64,000 nucleotides of DNA from Phycisphaerales bacterium (GTDB lineage Bacteria; Planctomycetota; Phycisphaerae; Sedimentisphaerales; Anaerobacaceae). A model generated the notes under the pieces. The model did not search any database. It saw nothing but the letters and a program-made list of their open reading frames with translations, and was not told the DNA's origin. Numbering within the stretch: position 1 is the first letter of the stretch; each line of letters begins with the position of its first letter. A program made the position numbers and the translations under genes. The stretch is taken from positions 1-64,000 of the forward strand of contig JAUVYV010000001.1 in NCBI GenBank assembly GCA_030602885.1. The letters run 5' to 3'. This document shows positions 6,428-15,437 of this stretch, in pieces.

Positions 6428-9400
6428 ATGAAATCTAAAGTCTTGTCTGTGTGGGTAGTTGCTTTGGTTATCTGCTGCGTCTGCGGCGTGAGCCAGGCTG
6501 AAATCAGTTATGATAATGTCAGCTTTGCCTTTTCAGATACTGATGACACCACCCTGAGCTTCTCGCATGGTATCGGAGGCGGTGAAAACCGCATTCTTGT
6601 TGTCGGTATTGGCGCCGAAGACGATAGTGTTGCAGACCTTGAGATAAGCAGCGTCACCTATGACGGCGTTGCCATGGACCTTGTCGCCGGTTCGGCTGCG
6701 ATCGCAGGCACGGGCTGGCGGATGAAGACAGAGCTTTATTATCTGCTTGAAAGCGACCTGCCGGCTTCGGGTACATATACCGTCGTCGTTACATATACCG
6801 GTAACGTTCCATACAAGAGCTGCGGGGCGGTCTCACTGGCCGGTGTTGCCCAGTACGCTCGTGAAGCGGTGCAGACTAACAGCAATACGAGTTTCAACTC
6901 GATATCTACAAATATCACAACATTAACCGACGGTGCATGGCTCGTCGATGTGGTTGGCTGCGGTAATCCCGGTTCATTTACTACGACAGAGGTAGGGATG
7001 GTCGAACGGTGGGATATCGCATCTGGCAGCAGTTCCGCCGCCGCGGCCACAAAGCCGGTTGAATTCGCTTCGACCGCAACAATGGGATGGGAGCATAGCT
7101 CCAGTGTGAACCGGCTGGCACATTCCGTAGCGGCGTTTGCAGCAGCCGGTGGTGTCTCACCCTATCCGCTGGGTGACCTGAATCAGGATACCGCGGTGGA
7201 CAGGACGGACTTAGGTCTTTTCTGCGACCAGTGGCTCGATGCGAGCTGCTCAGGGCCGAATTGCGCCGACCTTGACGAGCAGAATGGTGTCAACGGCGTC
7301 GATTTTGCGATTATGATGCAGAACTGGACGGGGCCTTTGCCGGAAATGGTGATTTCCGGTTATGTGAAGACCTCCGGCAGCTCCGGAATTTCCGGTGTCA
7401 GCGTATCTGCGAACAACGGCGGCGGCTCGGATACTACCGATGCTTTGGGATATTACAGCCTTATAGTTCCAACGGGCTGGTCCGGCAGGGTGACGCCGTC
7501 GAAGGCCGGCTACACCTTCGGTCCATCCTACAGGAACTACACCAATGTGATATCATATCAGACGGACCAGGACTACACAGGGACTTTACAGACGCTTTCG
7601 ATCTCCGGTTATGTGGAGACATCCGGTAGTTCGGGAATATCCGGGGTCAGCGTATCTGCGAACAACGGCGGCGGCTCGGATATTACCGATTCTTTGGGCT
7701 ACTACAGCGTGGGCATTCCTTACGGCTGGTCCGGCAGAGTGACGCCGTCGAAGGGCGGTTACGGGTTCAGTCCGCCCTACAGAGACTATTCTAATGTGAC
7801 ATCCAGCCAGTCGAACCAGGATTATACCGGCACCGAACAGACTATATTTATGCTTGTTATAAACGAATTTATGGCGTCGAACAGCGAGACGTACATGGAC
7901 GACATGAATGAATATGACGACTGGATTGAAGTCTATAACGGCACAGACTCGGCGATAGATATAGGCGGGATGTATATCACCGACGATTTGAATGAGCCGA
8001 ACAAATATCAGATTCCCGACGATGCACCCGGCCAGACGACAATTGCTGCTTACGGCTACCTGATTCTTTGGGCTGATGGTGAGCTACCCGAGGGTAAGCT
8101 GCATCTGCCGTTCAAGCTGTCGAAGGACGGCGAGGACGTCGGCTTGTTTGAGGCCGACGGAACAACGATGATTGACGGACTGAGCTTCGGCGAGCAGGTT
8201 GCAGATATCTCTTACGGACGATACCCCAATGGTTCGGGGGGTTTCAAATACATGGGTGTTCCTACTCCCGATGCAATTAATGTCGATGGCTATGCGGGCC
8301 TGGTCGATGAAGTCGAAATAAGTCATGTCCGCGGTTTCTATGACAGTGTCTTCACTGTCGAACTTTTCTGTGAGAGTAATGCTGAGGATCTCCAGATTCG
8401 TTATACAACCGACGGTTCTGAGCCAACGGATAGTCATGGCAGTGTGTATAATCCTTCGGTACGCATATTTATTCCCACAACAACCTGTTTACGGGCTGCC
8501 GCATTCGCGCCAGGCTGGAAGGGCAGCGCAGTCAACACCGCTACGTATATCTTTCTGGACGATGTAAAGACGCAGGACGAAAGCGATGCGCAGGCCGTTG
8601 GATTCCCGTGGCCGAACTGGCAGGACAAAGACGGCGGGACATGGGCAGCAGATTATGAGATGGACCCGGACATTGTTACAGACCCCGGCTACAGCAGCAG
8701 ATTCGAATCTGCTATGAAGCAGATACCGACGATGTCTATTGTCACGGACGCGGACAATCTCTTTGACCCGGCCACCGGTATCTATGCGAACCCAATGCAG
8801 TATCATGATGATGAGAATCCGAGTCAGGACTGGGAAAGGGCCATATCGCTGGAGTACTTTGACCCGGCCACCGGTGAGGATTTCCAGGTCAATTGTGGGC
8901 TGCGGATAGCGGGCAATCAGAGCCGTGAGCCCGACTTGAACCCGAAGCATTCGATGAGGATATTTTTCAAGGGTGAGTTTGGTCCTTCGATGCTTGATTT
9001 TCCATTTTATGATCGCAGTGAGGTTGACAGATTCAACAACATATCTCTGCGAGCACAACATCATATGAGCTGGCTCACCGACGAAAGGCGGGCACAGTAC
9101 GTTAAAGACGCGTTTGCACAGGATACGCTTCATGATATGGGCTACCTGTCACCGGATTCGCGGCTCGTGCATCTGTATATAAACGGTATTTACTGGGGCG
9201 TGTATCAGGCGAGCGAACGGCCTGACCAAAACTTCCTGTCGCAGCATCTGGGCGATGATCCCGATCAATACGATGTCATTGAAGGCGTTCTTGTCTGGGA
9301 CCCCAATATAGAAGACACAGTTCCCGGAGTAGAACTCAAGAACGGGCTGCAGGACTGCTGGGATTACATGTGGGCCATGGTCAGCGACAACGATTCGACT

Positions 9401-11767
9401 AATACAATGGGCTCAAGTGAATATGCAGAACTGCAGGACTACCTTGAGATGAACGAGTTCGTCGATTACGTCATATACAACACATTTGTCTGTAACTGGG
9501 ACTGGAACGCCAAGAACTGGTACGCAGCCAGTTTGCGCAACCCGGCAGATATAGACGGGCCGCCGTTGGGCAAATGGAACTTCTACACGTGGGACGCCGA
9601 GATTACCATGTTACTGTATTTCCAGTTCCACAACATGCCGTTCGTGAGCGGCTACTACTATGGTGGGGCAGGCGTTATTCACGATGCTCTGCACTACAAC
9701 ACCGAATACAACCGGCTTTACGGCGACCGCGTACACAAGTTGCTCTTCAACGACGGCGTTATGACGGAACAGCCGAATATCGACCGGTATAACGCGCGGG
9801 CATCGGTGCTCTCGGATGCTATCATCGGCGAATCGGCTCGGTGGGGTGATTGGGTGAATCCGGGCTCGCCGTATACACCTGACAACTGGGCGTACGAATG
9901 GGACCGAATGGTCAATCCGGCCCACCCAGATGAAGGGGCTGGCTTCTCGTGCTATTTCCCACAGAAAACAAGTGCGGCAATCAACCATTATCAATCTAAA
10001 GGGCTTTATCCCGGCGACGACGCTCCGTCGTTCAGTCAGCAGGGTGGTGAGATCAGTGCGGGTTCGGGCGTGACGATAACCGGCTCGGGGACAATCTATT
10101 ATACGACCGACAGCTCAGAGCCAATCAACTATGGTTCGCCTATCTCCAGCGGCTCAAGCGTGACTATCAATAATTCGCTTGTGCTCAAGGCCCGCGCTCA
10201 CTATGGCGGCAGCGACTGGAGCGCACTGAACGAGGCGACGTTTGCCGCTGGTGACTTAGTCGGTGATTTGCGAATTACCGAGATTATGTATCGCCCGGCT
10301 GAGGTGGGCTATCCCGATGGGCCGGACGACCCGAACGAGGAGTTTATAGAGCTGAAAAACGTCGGTTCCGGCACGATAAATCTGAATCTGGTGAAGCTGA
10401 CCGAAGGCGTGCACTTTGAATTCGGGAGCATGACACTTGCGGCCGGCCAGCACGTTCTGGTGGTCAAGAACATCACGGCTTTCGAGGCAGAGTACGGCGG
10501 CGGCTTGAATATAGCCGGTGAGTGGACGGGCCCGCGAGGCGGGATACTGTCCAATGCCGGTGAGCGGATTCGGCTTGAGGATGCCATTGGCAGGGCGATA
10601 CTGGACTTTAGCTACAATGACGGCTGGCGGAGAGTGACCGACGGCGACGGATTCTCACTGAATATCTTCGATGAGAATGCAGATGCGAACCTCTGGGGCG
10701 ACAAGGCGAACTGGGCAGCGAGCAAGTACAAAGGCGGTACACCCGGCAGCGATGATTCGGGACTGCTGGCCGAGCACTCGATAGCAATCAACGAGGTCCT
10801 GGCGCACACAGATGCCTATCCGAACGACCAGATAGAGCTTAAGAACACAACCGGCGGCTCAATCGATGTAGGCAACTGGTATCTCAGTGACGATAACGAA
10901 GACCTGCTCAAGTACCGGATTGCACCAGGTACGAGTATTGGTACGGGTGGCTATTTAGTGCTGACAGAAGATGATAACTTCGGTGTCGGCAGCGGTGACC
11001 CCGGCAGTATAACCGGCTTTGCATTAAGTGAATTCGGTGAGACGGTCTATCTGACGAGCAGCGACGGCAGCGTGTTAACCGGTTATCGTGAGCAGGAGGA
11101 CTTTGGCGCTTCTGAGAACGGCGTTTCGTTCGGCCGACATCTAAAAAGCACGTTGACGTACAACTTTGTGGCGATGAGCTCGACTTCGTTTGGCAGCGGC
11201 AACGAGTCTCCTGCGGTTGGGCCGATTGTGATTAACGAGATTATGTACAGCCCGGCATCGGGCGGCCAGAACGAGGAATACATTGAGCTTCGCAACATCA
11301 CCGGTTCTGCGGTGAATCTGTATGAAGATGTCAATGGGACTAATGTGGGCTGGAAGTTCACGAACGGAATCAAGTATACTTTCTCGCCGGGTATATCGAT
11401 ACCGGGCAATGATTATCTGCTGATAGTCAAGACAGACCCCGCGTACTTTACGGGCACCTTGTATTCTGTTCCCGGCGGCATTACGGTGTTAGGCCCTTAT
11501 GAAGGACGTTTGAGCAACGGCGGCGAGAAGCTTGAGCTGAGCAAGCCGGGCGACCTCGATGATTGGGGCCAGCAGACGTATATCCGTGTTGACAGGGTTG
11601 TTTACAGCGACGGCTATCATCCGGACAATCCGTGGGAGACAGACCCGTGGCCGAGCAGCCCTGATGCAGGCGGCCATTCGCTCAACCGAACGACACCGGG
11701 CAATTACGGTAACGACATAGCCAACTGGCACGCAGCGGCGCCATCGCCTGGTTCAGTGAACAACTGA
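6428..11767 (+). CDS. Giant secreted CotH-kinase / lamin-tail-domain protein
   Basis: 1779 residues. The ATG at 6428 is chosen because GAGGAG precedes it and a signal peptide (VWVVALVICCVCGVSQA) follows directly. In order: a beta-sandwich domain (about 20-240); a dockerin-like segment with GDLNQDTAVDRTDL (about 246-306); two near-identical carboxypeptidase-regulatory-like repeats (308-387, 390-471) sharing GISGVSVSANNGGGSD; lamin-tail domain 1 (476-611); a chitobiase-type YTTDGSEPT domain (621-711); a CotH-type kinase domain (about 755-1090) with the WNFYTWDAE segment; a second chitobiase-like domain (about 1200-1270); and lamin-tail domains 2-4 (1276-1778), each with NEI/TEIMY-type openings. 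CotH family members are secreted protein kinases; whether this one is active is not shown. No PEP-CTERM tail is seen. It is probably a surface or extracellular-matrix protein. Confidence 0.88.
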   Translation: MKSKVLSVWVVALVICCVCGVSQAEISYDNVSFAFSDTDDTTLSFSHGIGGGENRILVVGIGAEDDSVADLEISSVTYDGVAMDLVAGSAAIAGTGWRMKTELYYLLESDLPASGTYTVVVTYTGNVPYKSCGAVSLAGVAQYAREAVQTNSNTSFNSISTNITTLTDGAWLVDVVGCGNPGSFTTTEVGMVERWDIASGSSSAAAATKPVEFASTATMGWEHSSSVNRLAHSVAAFAAAGGVSPYPLGDLNQDTAVDRTDLGLFCDQWLDASCSGPNCADLDEQNGVNGVDFAIMMQNWTGPLPEMVISGYVKTSGSSGISGVSVSANNGGGSDTTDALGYYSLIVPTGWSGRVTPSKAGYTFGPSYRNYTNVISYQTDQDYTGTLQTLSISGYVETSGSSGISGVSVSANNGGGSDITDSLGYYSVGIPYGWSGRVTPSKGGYGFSPPYRDYSNVTSSQSNQDYTGTEQTIFMLVINEFMASNSETYMDDMNEYDDWIEVYNGTDSAIDIGGMYITDDLNEPNKYQIPDDAPGQTTIAAYGYLILWADGELPEGKLHLPFKLSKDGEDVGLFEADGTTMIDGLSFGEQVADISYGRYPNGSGGFKYMGVPTPDAINVDGYAGLVDEVEISHVRGFYDSVFTVELFCESNAEDLQIRYTTDGSEPTDSHGSVYNPSVRIFIPTTTCLRAAAFAPGWKGSAVNTATYIFLDDVKTQDESDAQAVGFPWPNWQDKDGGTWAADYEMDPDIVTDPGYSSRFESAMKQIPTMSIVTDADNLFDPATGIYANPMQYHDDENPSQDWERAISLEYFDPATGEDFQVNCGLRIAGNQSREPDLNPKHSMRIFFKGEFGPSMLDFPFYDRSEVDRFNNISLRAQHHMSWLTDERRAQYVKDAFAQDTLHDMGYLSPDSRLVHLYINGIYWGVYQASERPDQNFLSQHLGDDPDQYDVIEGVLVWDPNIEDTVPGVELKNGLQDCWDYMWAMVSDNDSTNTMGSSEYAELQDYLEMNEFVDYVIYNTFVCNWDWNAKNWYAASLRNPADIDGPPLGKWNFYTWDAEITMLLYFQFHNMPFVSGYYYGGAGVIHDALHYNTEYNRLYGDRVHKLLFNDGVMTEQPNIDRYNARASVLSDAIIGESARWGDWVNPGSPYTPDNWAYEWDRMVNPAHPDEGAGFSCYFPQKTSAAINHYQSKGLYPGDDAPSFSQQGGEISAGSGVTITGSGTIYYTTDSSEPINYGSPISSGSSVTINNSLVLKARAHYGGSDWSALNEATFAAGDLVGDLRITEIMYRPAEVGYPDGPDDPNEEFIELKNVGSGTINLNLVKLTEGVHFEFGSMTLAAGQHVLVVKNITAFEAEYGGGLNIAGEWTGPRGGILSNAGERIRLEDAIGRAILDFSYNDGWRRVTDGDGFSLNIFDENADANLWGDKANWAASKYKGGTPGSDDSGLLAEHSIAINEVLAHTDAYPNDQIELKNTTGGSIDVGNWYLSDDNEDLLKYRIAPGTSIGTGGYLVLTEDDNFGVGSGDPGSITGFALSEFGETVYLTSSDGSVLTGYREQEDFGASENGVSFGRHLKSTLTYNFVAMSSTSFGSGNESPAVGPIVINEIMYSPASGGQNEEYIELRNITGSAVNLYEDVNGTNVGWKFTNGIKYTFSPGISIPGNDYLLIVKTDPAYFTGTLYSVPGGITVLGPYEGRLSNGGEKLELSKPGDLDDWGQQTYIRVDRVVYSDGYHPDNPWETDPWPSSPDAGGHSLNRTTPGNYGNDIANWHAAAPSPGSVNN

Positions 11768-11804
11768 GAAGCTGATAGCTTATAGAGCTTGTAAAAGATA
11801 ACAA

Positions 11805-11845
11805 CCGGCTGGGCCGCAACTTAGCGACCCAGCCGGCGTTTTTTT
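11805..11845 (+). terminator. Intrinsic terminator of the giant gene
   Basis: A perfect 9-bp stem (CCGGCTGGG/CCCAGCCGG, 11805-11813 with 11828-11836) is followed by a seven-T tract at 11839-11845. Confidence 0.9.
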
Positions 11846-11918
11846 GCTGGCGGCGGCCGCGGCGATTGACCGCTGGGATAAATCCAAATCTTTTTTGCTG
11901 ATATGACGATTAGAATCT

Positions 11919-11947
11919 TGACATTCCGATTGAATTCGGCTATGATA
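11919..11947 (+). promoter_or_regulatory. Near-consensus promoter of the candidate small RNA
   Basis: TTGACA (11919-11924), a 17-bp spacer and TATGAT (11942-11947). No reading frame of useful size follows before the hairpin/T-tract at 12033-12080. Confidence 0.75.
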
Positions 11948-11950
11948 TAG

Positions 11951-12080
11951 TTGTTGCGAGTGCAGGTTCGACGTGTTCGCCAAAGCACCTTCCTAGGTTG
12001 GGTGCTGCAAGGCACAATCGCAACAGGGAGACAGGCCTACAACCAATTGACTGAATCAGGCCTGCCCCCCTCTTTTTTTG
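11951..12080 (+). ncRNA. Candidate small RNA of ~125 nt, family unknown
   Basis: The RNA would start near 11953. A closing stem GTTGCGA/TCGCAAC (11954-11960/12019-12025) encloses GTGC (11961-11964), GCAC (11986-11989), GTGC (12003-12006) and GCAC (12013-12016). These can pair as two side hairpins (a three-way junction) or as one central hairpin GCACC/GGTGC, so the RNA could switch. CAGGCCT/AGGCCTG (12033-12039/12059-12065) with a T7 tract ends it. It lacks the hallmarks of SRP RNA, tmRNA, RNase P RNA and 6S RNA. The core resembles 5294-5316. Confidence 0.5.
12033..12080 (+). terminator. Terminator of the candidate small RNA
   Basis: A 7-bp stem CAGGCCT/AGGCCTG, extendable by GGG/CCC outside, is followed by CTC and seven T residues (12074-12080). 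Confidence 0.6.
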
Positions 12081-12151
12081 CGCGTTTTTTCTGAGGTCGG
12101 AGATATCCCGACAGAGGCCTCGAAAGGCCGGGAGTTTTTGAGAAAATTCAC

Positions 12152-12179
12152 TTGCAGCGGCGGAGCAGTATCCTATAAT
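12152..12179 (+). promoter_or_regulatory. Promoter of tRNA-Gly(GCC)
   Basis: TTGCAG (12152-12157), 16 bp and TATAAT (12174-12179), ending 20 bp before the tRNA gene. Confidence 0.6.
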
Positions 12180-12199
12180 CTCGGGTTTGGAAAGACATT

Positions 12200-12271
12200 G
12201 CGGGTGTAGCTCAGTGGTAGAGCGTCACGTTGCCAACGTGAATGTCGTGGGTTCAAGTCCCATCACCCGCT
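12200..12271 (+). tRNA. tRNA-Gly (anticodon GCC)
   Basis: Acceptor stem GCGGGTG/CACCCGC with discriminator T. The anticodon stem is TCACG/CGTGA with loop TTGCCAA, and the T-loop is TTCAAGT. No CCA is encoded. Confidence 0.95.
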
Positions 12272-12325
12272 TTAACGGATTGTGGTTACTAATGAAGGTT
12301 TTCAACATAGCACGGGCGAGTTACC

Positions 12326-12374
12326 GGTCCCGGCGCCGGGACCCCAAATGCAAAGTAATGCATTTGGGAACCCT
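12326..12374. repeat. Palindromic repeat block between tRNA-Gly and tig
   Basis: An 18-bp perfect palindrome (GGTCCCGGCGCCGGGACC, 12326-12343) abuts a 37-bp element (12338-12374) with a 10-bp stem CCCAAATGCA/TGCATTTGGG. The 37-bp element recurs at 15417-15453 with 33 of 37 bases identical, including one compensatory T-A to C-G change in the stem. Confidence 0.75.
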
Positions 12375-12474
12375 GCCGGGGTTTGGCATTGGTCGTCGGT
12401 GCGTTTGGGTCCCGATAGCTGGGGATGCCAATTGTGTCGACGTGGCTGAGGGATTGAGTTCCCCAAGGCCATTT

Positions 12475-12502
12475 TTGTGTATTATTTGGCGGCTATTATA
12501 AA
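12475..12502 (+). promoter_or_regulatory. Promoter of the tig-clpP genes
   Basis: TTGTGT (12475-12480), 16 bp and TATAAA (12497-12502). The tig ATG follows 18 bp later, behind GAGGAG and AAAGGG. Confidence 0.5.
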
Positions 12503-12520
12503 CGGCAGAGGAGCAAAGGG

Positions 12521-13996
12521 ATGGCAGAGGAGCAGGAATCCACAACATCGAAGAACACGGTGACAATCGAAGATGCCGGGCCTTGCAGGAAGAAGGTTGT
12601 TGTCCAGATACCCGAAGAGACAATAAGCGAGGCGACGGACGAGCAGTATGAGACTCTGGGCAAAGAGGCGATAGTACCGGGTTTTCGTAAGGGCCGTGCT
12701 CCTCGGCGACTGCTTGAGAAGAGGTTTGGCAAAGAGACGAATGAGCAGATCAAGCTCAAGCTCCTCGCTGAAGCGAGCGAAGCTGCCGTCAAAGACAACG
12801 AGCTGGACGTTCTGCGCGATCCTGATATCAAGTACGAGGATATGGAGCTTCCTGCCGATGGGCCGCTGAAGTTCGATTTCGAGGTGGAGGTACGGCCGGA
12901 CTTTGAGCTGCCGCCGCTTGAAGGAATTGCTGTGGAGAAAAGGAAGCTGGAGGTGACGGATGAGCAGGTCGAGAGGGAGATTGAGCAAGTGCGGCGCTGG
13001 TCGGGAGTGTGGGCGCCGAAGGAGGGCGGCGAAATCGAGCTTGAGGACCAGATCATAGGGGATGTGGTCCTGAAGGTCGAAGGCGTCGAGGAGGAGGAGA
13101 AGCTCGACAATGTCGAGGTGTTTGTGCGGGCGAATGGTTTTGTCGGCGGGGTTCCGGTCGAGAAGCTCGATGAGGTTCTGGAGGGAGCCAAGGTCGGTGA
13201 CGAGCGGCAGACGAGCGTTCAGGTTGCGAAGACGTACTTCAGAGAAGAATATCGGGGCAAAAAGGTCGATATCGAGATTAAGGTAGAGGACATCAAGTAT
13301 CTGCGGCCTGCTGAGCTGAACGAGGATTTTCTCAAAAGGCTGGGAGCTGAAAGTGAGAGCGAGCTGCGGGAGGGCATTTGTGATCGGCTTGCGGCGCGCC
13401 TTGAGTCGCAGGTGAGGACGGAGATGGCTGAGCAGATATACAAGTATATGGTTGACAACACCGATTTTGATTTGCCTTTGGATGTCGTTGCCGACCAGGC
13501 GGCTACATTGCTGCAGAGGCAGTACGTCAATTTGCTCAGTCGGGGACTGGCTCGTGAGCAGATCGAAGAGCAGATGGGGCAACTTCGGGCGAGCAGTGAG
13601 CAGCGAGCGAAGGAGCAGTTGAAGACGTTTTTTGTAATGGACAAGGTTGCCGCAAAGCTCGGCATCGAGGTCAGTGATGAAGAAATCAACGGCCATATTG
13701 CCCGGCTTGCGATTGAACGAGGTCAGCGTCCGGAAAGGTTGCGAGAGGAGATGACAAAGGACGGCTCGCTGGCGCAATTCGCCCTGCAGGTGCGCGACGA
13801 AAAATGTGTTGCCAAGCTGCTCGAGTCGGCGAAGATAACGCAAGTGCAGTTGAAGGAAACGGCCGCAAAGACGACCAAGACAGCGAAAAAGGCGACGAAG
13901 AAAACAACCAAAAAGACGGCCAAGAAGGCCGGTGGAGCGAAAAAAGAAGGCAAAAAGCGCAAGACACCGACGCGAAAAAAGAAAACCGAAGGGTAA
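12521..13996 (+). CDS. tig: Trigger factor with lysine-rich tail
   Basis: Ribosome-bound chaperone and peptidyl-prolyl isomerase, 491 residues. The ribosome-binding domain (about 1-115) has the family signature PGFRKGRAP. A diverged FKBP-like domain (about 155-240) and the helical C-terminal chaperone domain (about 250-440) follow. Unlike the ~430-residue norm, the protein continues into a ~45-residue Lys/Ala/Thr tail with KKA and TKK repeats, reminiscent of histone H1 or bacterial histone-like tails; this could bind rRNA or DNA (inference). It lies directly upstream of two clpP genes, the usual tig-clpP order. Bases 13725-13746 recur exactly at 15503-15524. Confidence 0.95.
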   Translation: MAEEQESTTSKNTVTIEDAGPCRKKVVVQIPEETISEATDEQYETLGKEAIVPGFRKGRAPRRLLEKRFGKETNEQIKLKLLAEASEAAVKDNELDVLRDPDIKYEDMELPADGPLKFDFEVEVRPDFELPPLEGIAVEKRKLEVTDEQVEREIEQVRRWSGVWAPKEGGEIELEDQIIGDVVLKVEGVEEEEKLDNVEVFVRANGFVGGVPVEKLDEVLEGAKVGDERQTSVQVAKTYFREEYRGKKVDIEIKVEDIKYLRPAELNEDFLKRLGAESESELREGICDRLAARLESQVRTEMAEQIYKYMVDNTDFDLPLDVVADQAATLLQRQYVNLLSRGLAREQIEEQMGQLRASSEQRAKEQLKTFFVMDKVAAKLGIEVSDEEINGHIARLAIERGQRPERLREEMTKDGSLAQFALQVRDEKCVAKLLESAKITQVQLKETAAKTTKTAKKATKKTTKKTAKKAGGAKKEGKKRKTPTRKKKTEG

Positions 13997-14097
13997 AAAT
14001 ATCCGATAAGCTCCTGGAGCATTTGTGTTTTGTGCCCCTGGCGGTGCTTCAGAGATGATGTTCAAATCAGTCGTTGGCAGTGAAAAGGGAGCAGTAG

Positions 14098-14775
14098 ATG
14101 TATATTAGACGTCCGGGAAATGGGAATCCAGATGTTGTCGCAGCCCAGAGGACTGCAGAGGTGTACAACCAATACGGCCCCGGCGCACCGGGGTACCAGC
14201 GATTCCGGCAGATGAGCTTAGATGATTTGCTGCTGGAAAATCGCATCGTCTTTCTCATAGGCGAGATATCTTACGCCAGGGCGGCTGAGGTTATCATGAA
14301 GATGCTGTACTTGGACAACCAGAAGCGCAACAGCGAGATAAGTCTGTATATCAACTCGCCCGGCGGAAGTGTTGACGATACTATGGCAATCTATGACACG
14401 ATGTGCTTTTTGAGTTCTCCGGTAGCGACTTACTGTATCGGAAGGGCGCAGTCCGGGGCGGCGGTGATACTGGCGGCAGGTGCGAAAGGCAAACGGTTTG
14501 CTCTTCCACACGCCAAGGTTATGCTGCATCAGCCGTGGGGCGGCGTATATGGGCAGGCAGCCGATATCAAGATACAGGCAGAGGAGATACTCAAGGCCAA
14601 GGATATGATAAACGGAATTATCGCCAGGCATACGGGAAGGCCGGTCGAGCAGATTGCCGCAGAGACCGAGCGAGACAGGTATATGACCGCCGAGGAGGCG
14701 CGCGACTACGGGCTTATCGACGAGGTCCTGTGGAAAGAACAGAAAGAGGCGAAAAAGAAAGAAAAGAAGAAGTAG
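14098..14775 (+). CDS. clpP: ATP-dependent Clp protease subunit ClpP, copy 1
   Basis: Serine peptidase subunit of 225 residues. The catalytic Ser is in IGRAQSGAAV (the usual GQAASMAA is changed), the His in MLHQPWGG and the Asp in AETERDRYMT; all three are present. SLYINSPGGSVDD is the family core. The N-terminus is longer than usual and includes PGAPG, encoded by the near-palindrome 14178-14193. The C-terminus is lysine-rich. The start ATG has GGGAGCAG upstream. It sits between tig and a second clpP and probably forms a mixed ClpP1P2 barrel with it. No clpX is in the window. Confidence 0.95.
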   Translation: MYIRRPGNGNPDVVAAQRTAEVYNQYGPGAPGYQRFRQMSLDDLLLENRIVFLIGEISYARAAEVIMKMLYLDNQKRNSEISLYINSPGGSVDDTMAIYDTMCFLSSPVATYCIGRAQSGAAVILAAGAKGKRFALPHAKVMLHQPWGGVYGQAADIKIQAEEILKAKDMINGIIARHTGRPVEQIAAETERDRYMTAEEARDYGLIDEVLWKEQKEAKKKEKKK

Positions 14776-14798
14776 CAACCCAGAGACGAGACGAAGTT

Positions 14799-15437
14799 AT
14801 GACGGTTAACCAGAATTTAGTTCCTATAGTGATTGAGAAGAGCGGTCGGACGGAACGCGCCTACGATATTTACTCACGGCTGCTGAAGGACAGGGTGGTC
14901 TTTGTGGGCGGACCTGTCGATGATGCGACGGCGAATCTGCTCATCGCCCAGATGCTTTTTCTGAGCAACGAAGACAGCAAGACGGATGTTCATCTTTACA
15001 TCAACTCGCCGGGCGGGTCAATAACGGCGGGGCTTGCTGTCTACGATACGATGCAGTTTTTGCGGTGTGAGGTGGCGACGTATTGTGTTGGTCAGGCGGC
15101 GAGCATGGCGGCGGTGCTGCTGGCCGGCGGCAAGGCGGGCAAGCGGTTTATGCTGAAAAACAGCAGGGTGCTTTTGCATCAGCCGATGCTGACGGGGGTG
15201 CTTACGGGCCCTGCGACGGATTTGGATATCGAGGCCAAAGAGATATTGCGGCTTCGCGAGCGGCTGTATAAGATATTGGGTGAGCACACGAGCCAGAGCC
15301 CGGAAAGAATAGAAACCGACTGCGACCGCAACCTCTGGCTTGAGGCCGACGAGGCAATAAATTACGGGCTGGCCGACCGGATAATCCAGAAGGCCCCGGA
15401 GATTATCAGGGACAAAGGGACCCCAAACGCAAAATAA
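14799..15437 (+). CDS. clpP: ATP-dependent Clp protease subunit ClpP, copy 2
   Basis: 212 residues from the ATG at 14799, which matches family length and the SYDIYSRLLKDR-type N-terminus (here RAYDIYSRLLKDR). The catalytic Ser is in VGQAASMAAVLLA, the His in LLHQPM and the Asp in TDCDRNLWLEADEA. This copy is closer to the standard ClpP than copy 1. It lies 23 bp after copy 1, in one operon. The last seven codons and the stop lie inside the 37-bp palindromic repeat 15417-15453, so the repeat supplies the C-terminus (GTPNAK). Confidence 0.95.
   Translation: MTVNQNLVPIVIEKSGRTERAYDIYSRLLKDRVVFVGGPVDDATANLLIAQMLFLSNEDSKTDVHLYINSPGGSITAGLAVYDTMQFLRCEVATYCVGQAASMAAVLLAGGKAGKRFMLKNSRVLLHQPMLTGVLTGPATDLDIEAKEILRLRERLYKILGEHTSQSPERIETDCDRNLWLEADEAINYGLADRIIQKAPEIIRDKGTPNAK

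Noticed and set aside
8489-9133. A 214-codon minus-strand frame within the CotH/lamin-tail gene
   Set aside because: The plus strand carries clear domains here. The antisense product is unlike any protein and has no start signal.
11951-12080. SRP, 6S or RNase P RNA
   Set aside because: No GGAA-capped SRP tip, no open central bubble of 6S type and no RNase P core motif on either strand.
12482-14065. A 527-codon open frame on the minus strand across trigger factor
   Set aside because: It is the antisense shadow of tig, open because of the codon composition of the real gene. It has no ribosome-binding site and shows low-complexity Leu/Arg/Phe sequence.
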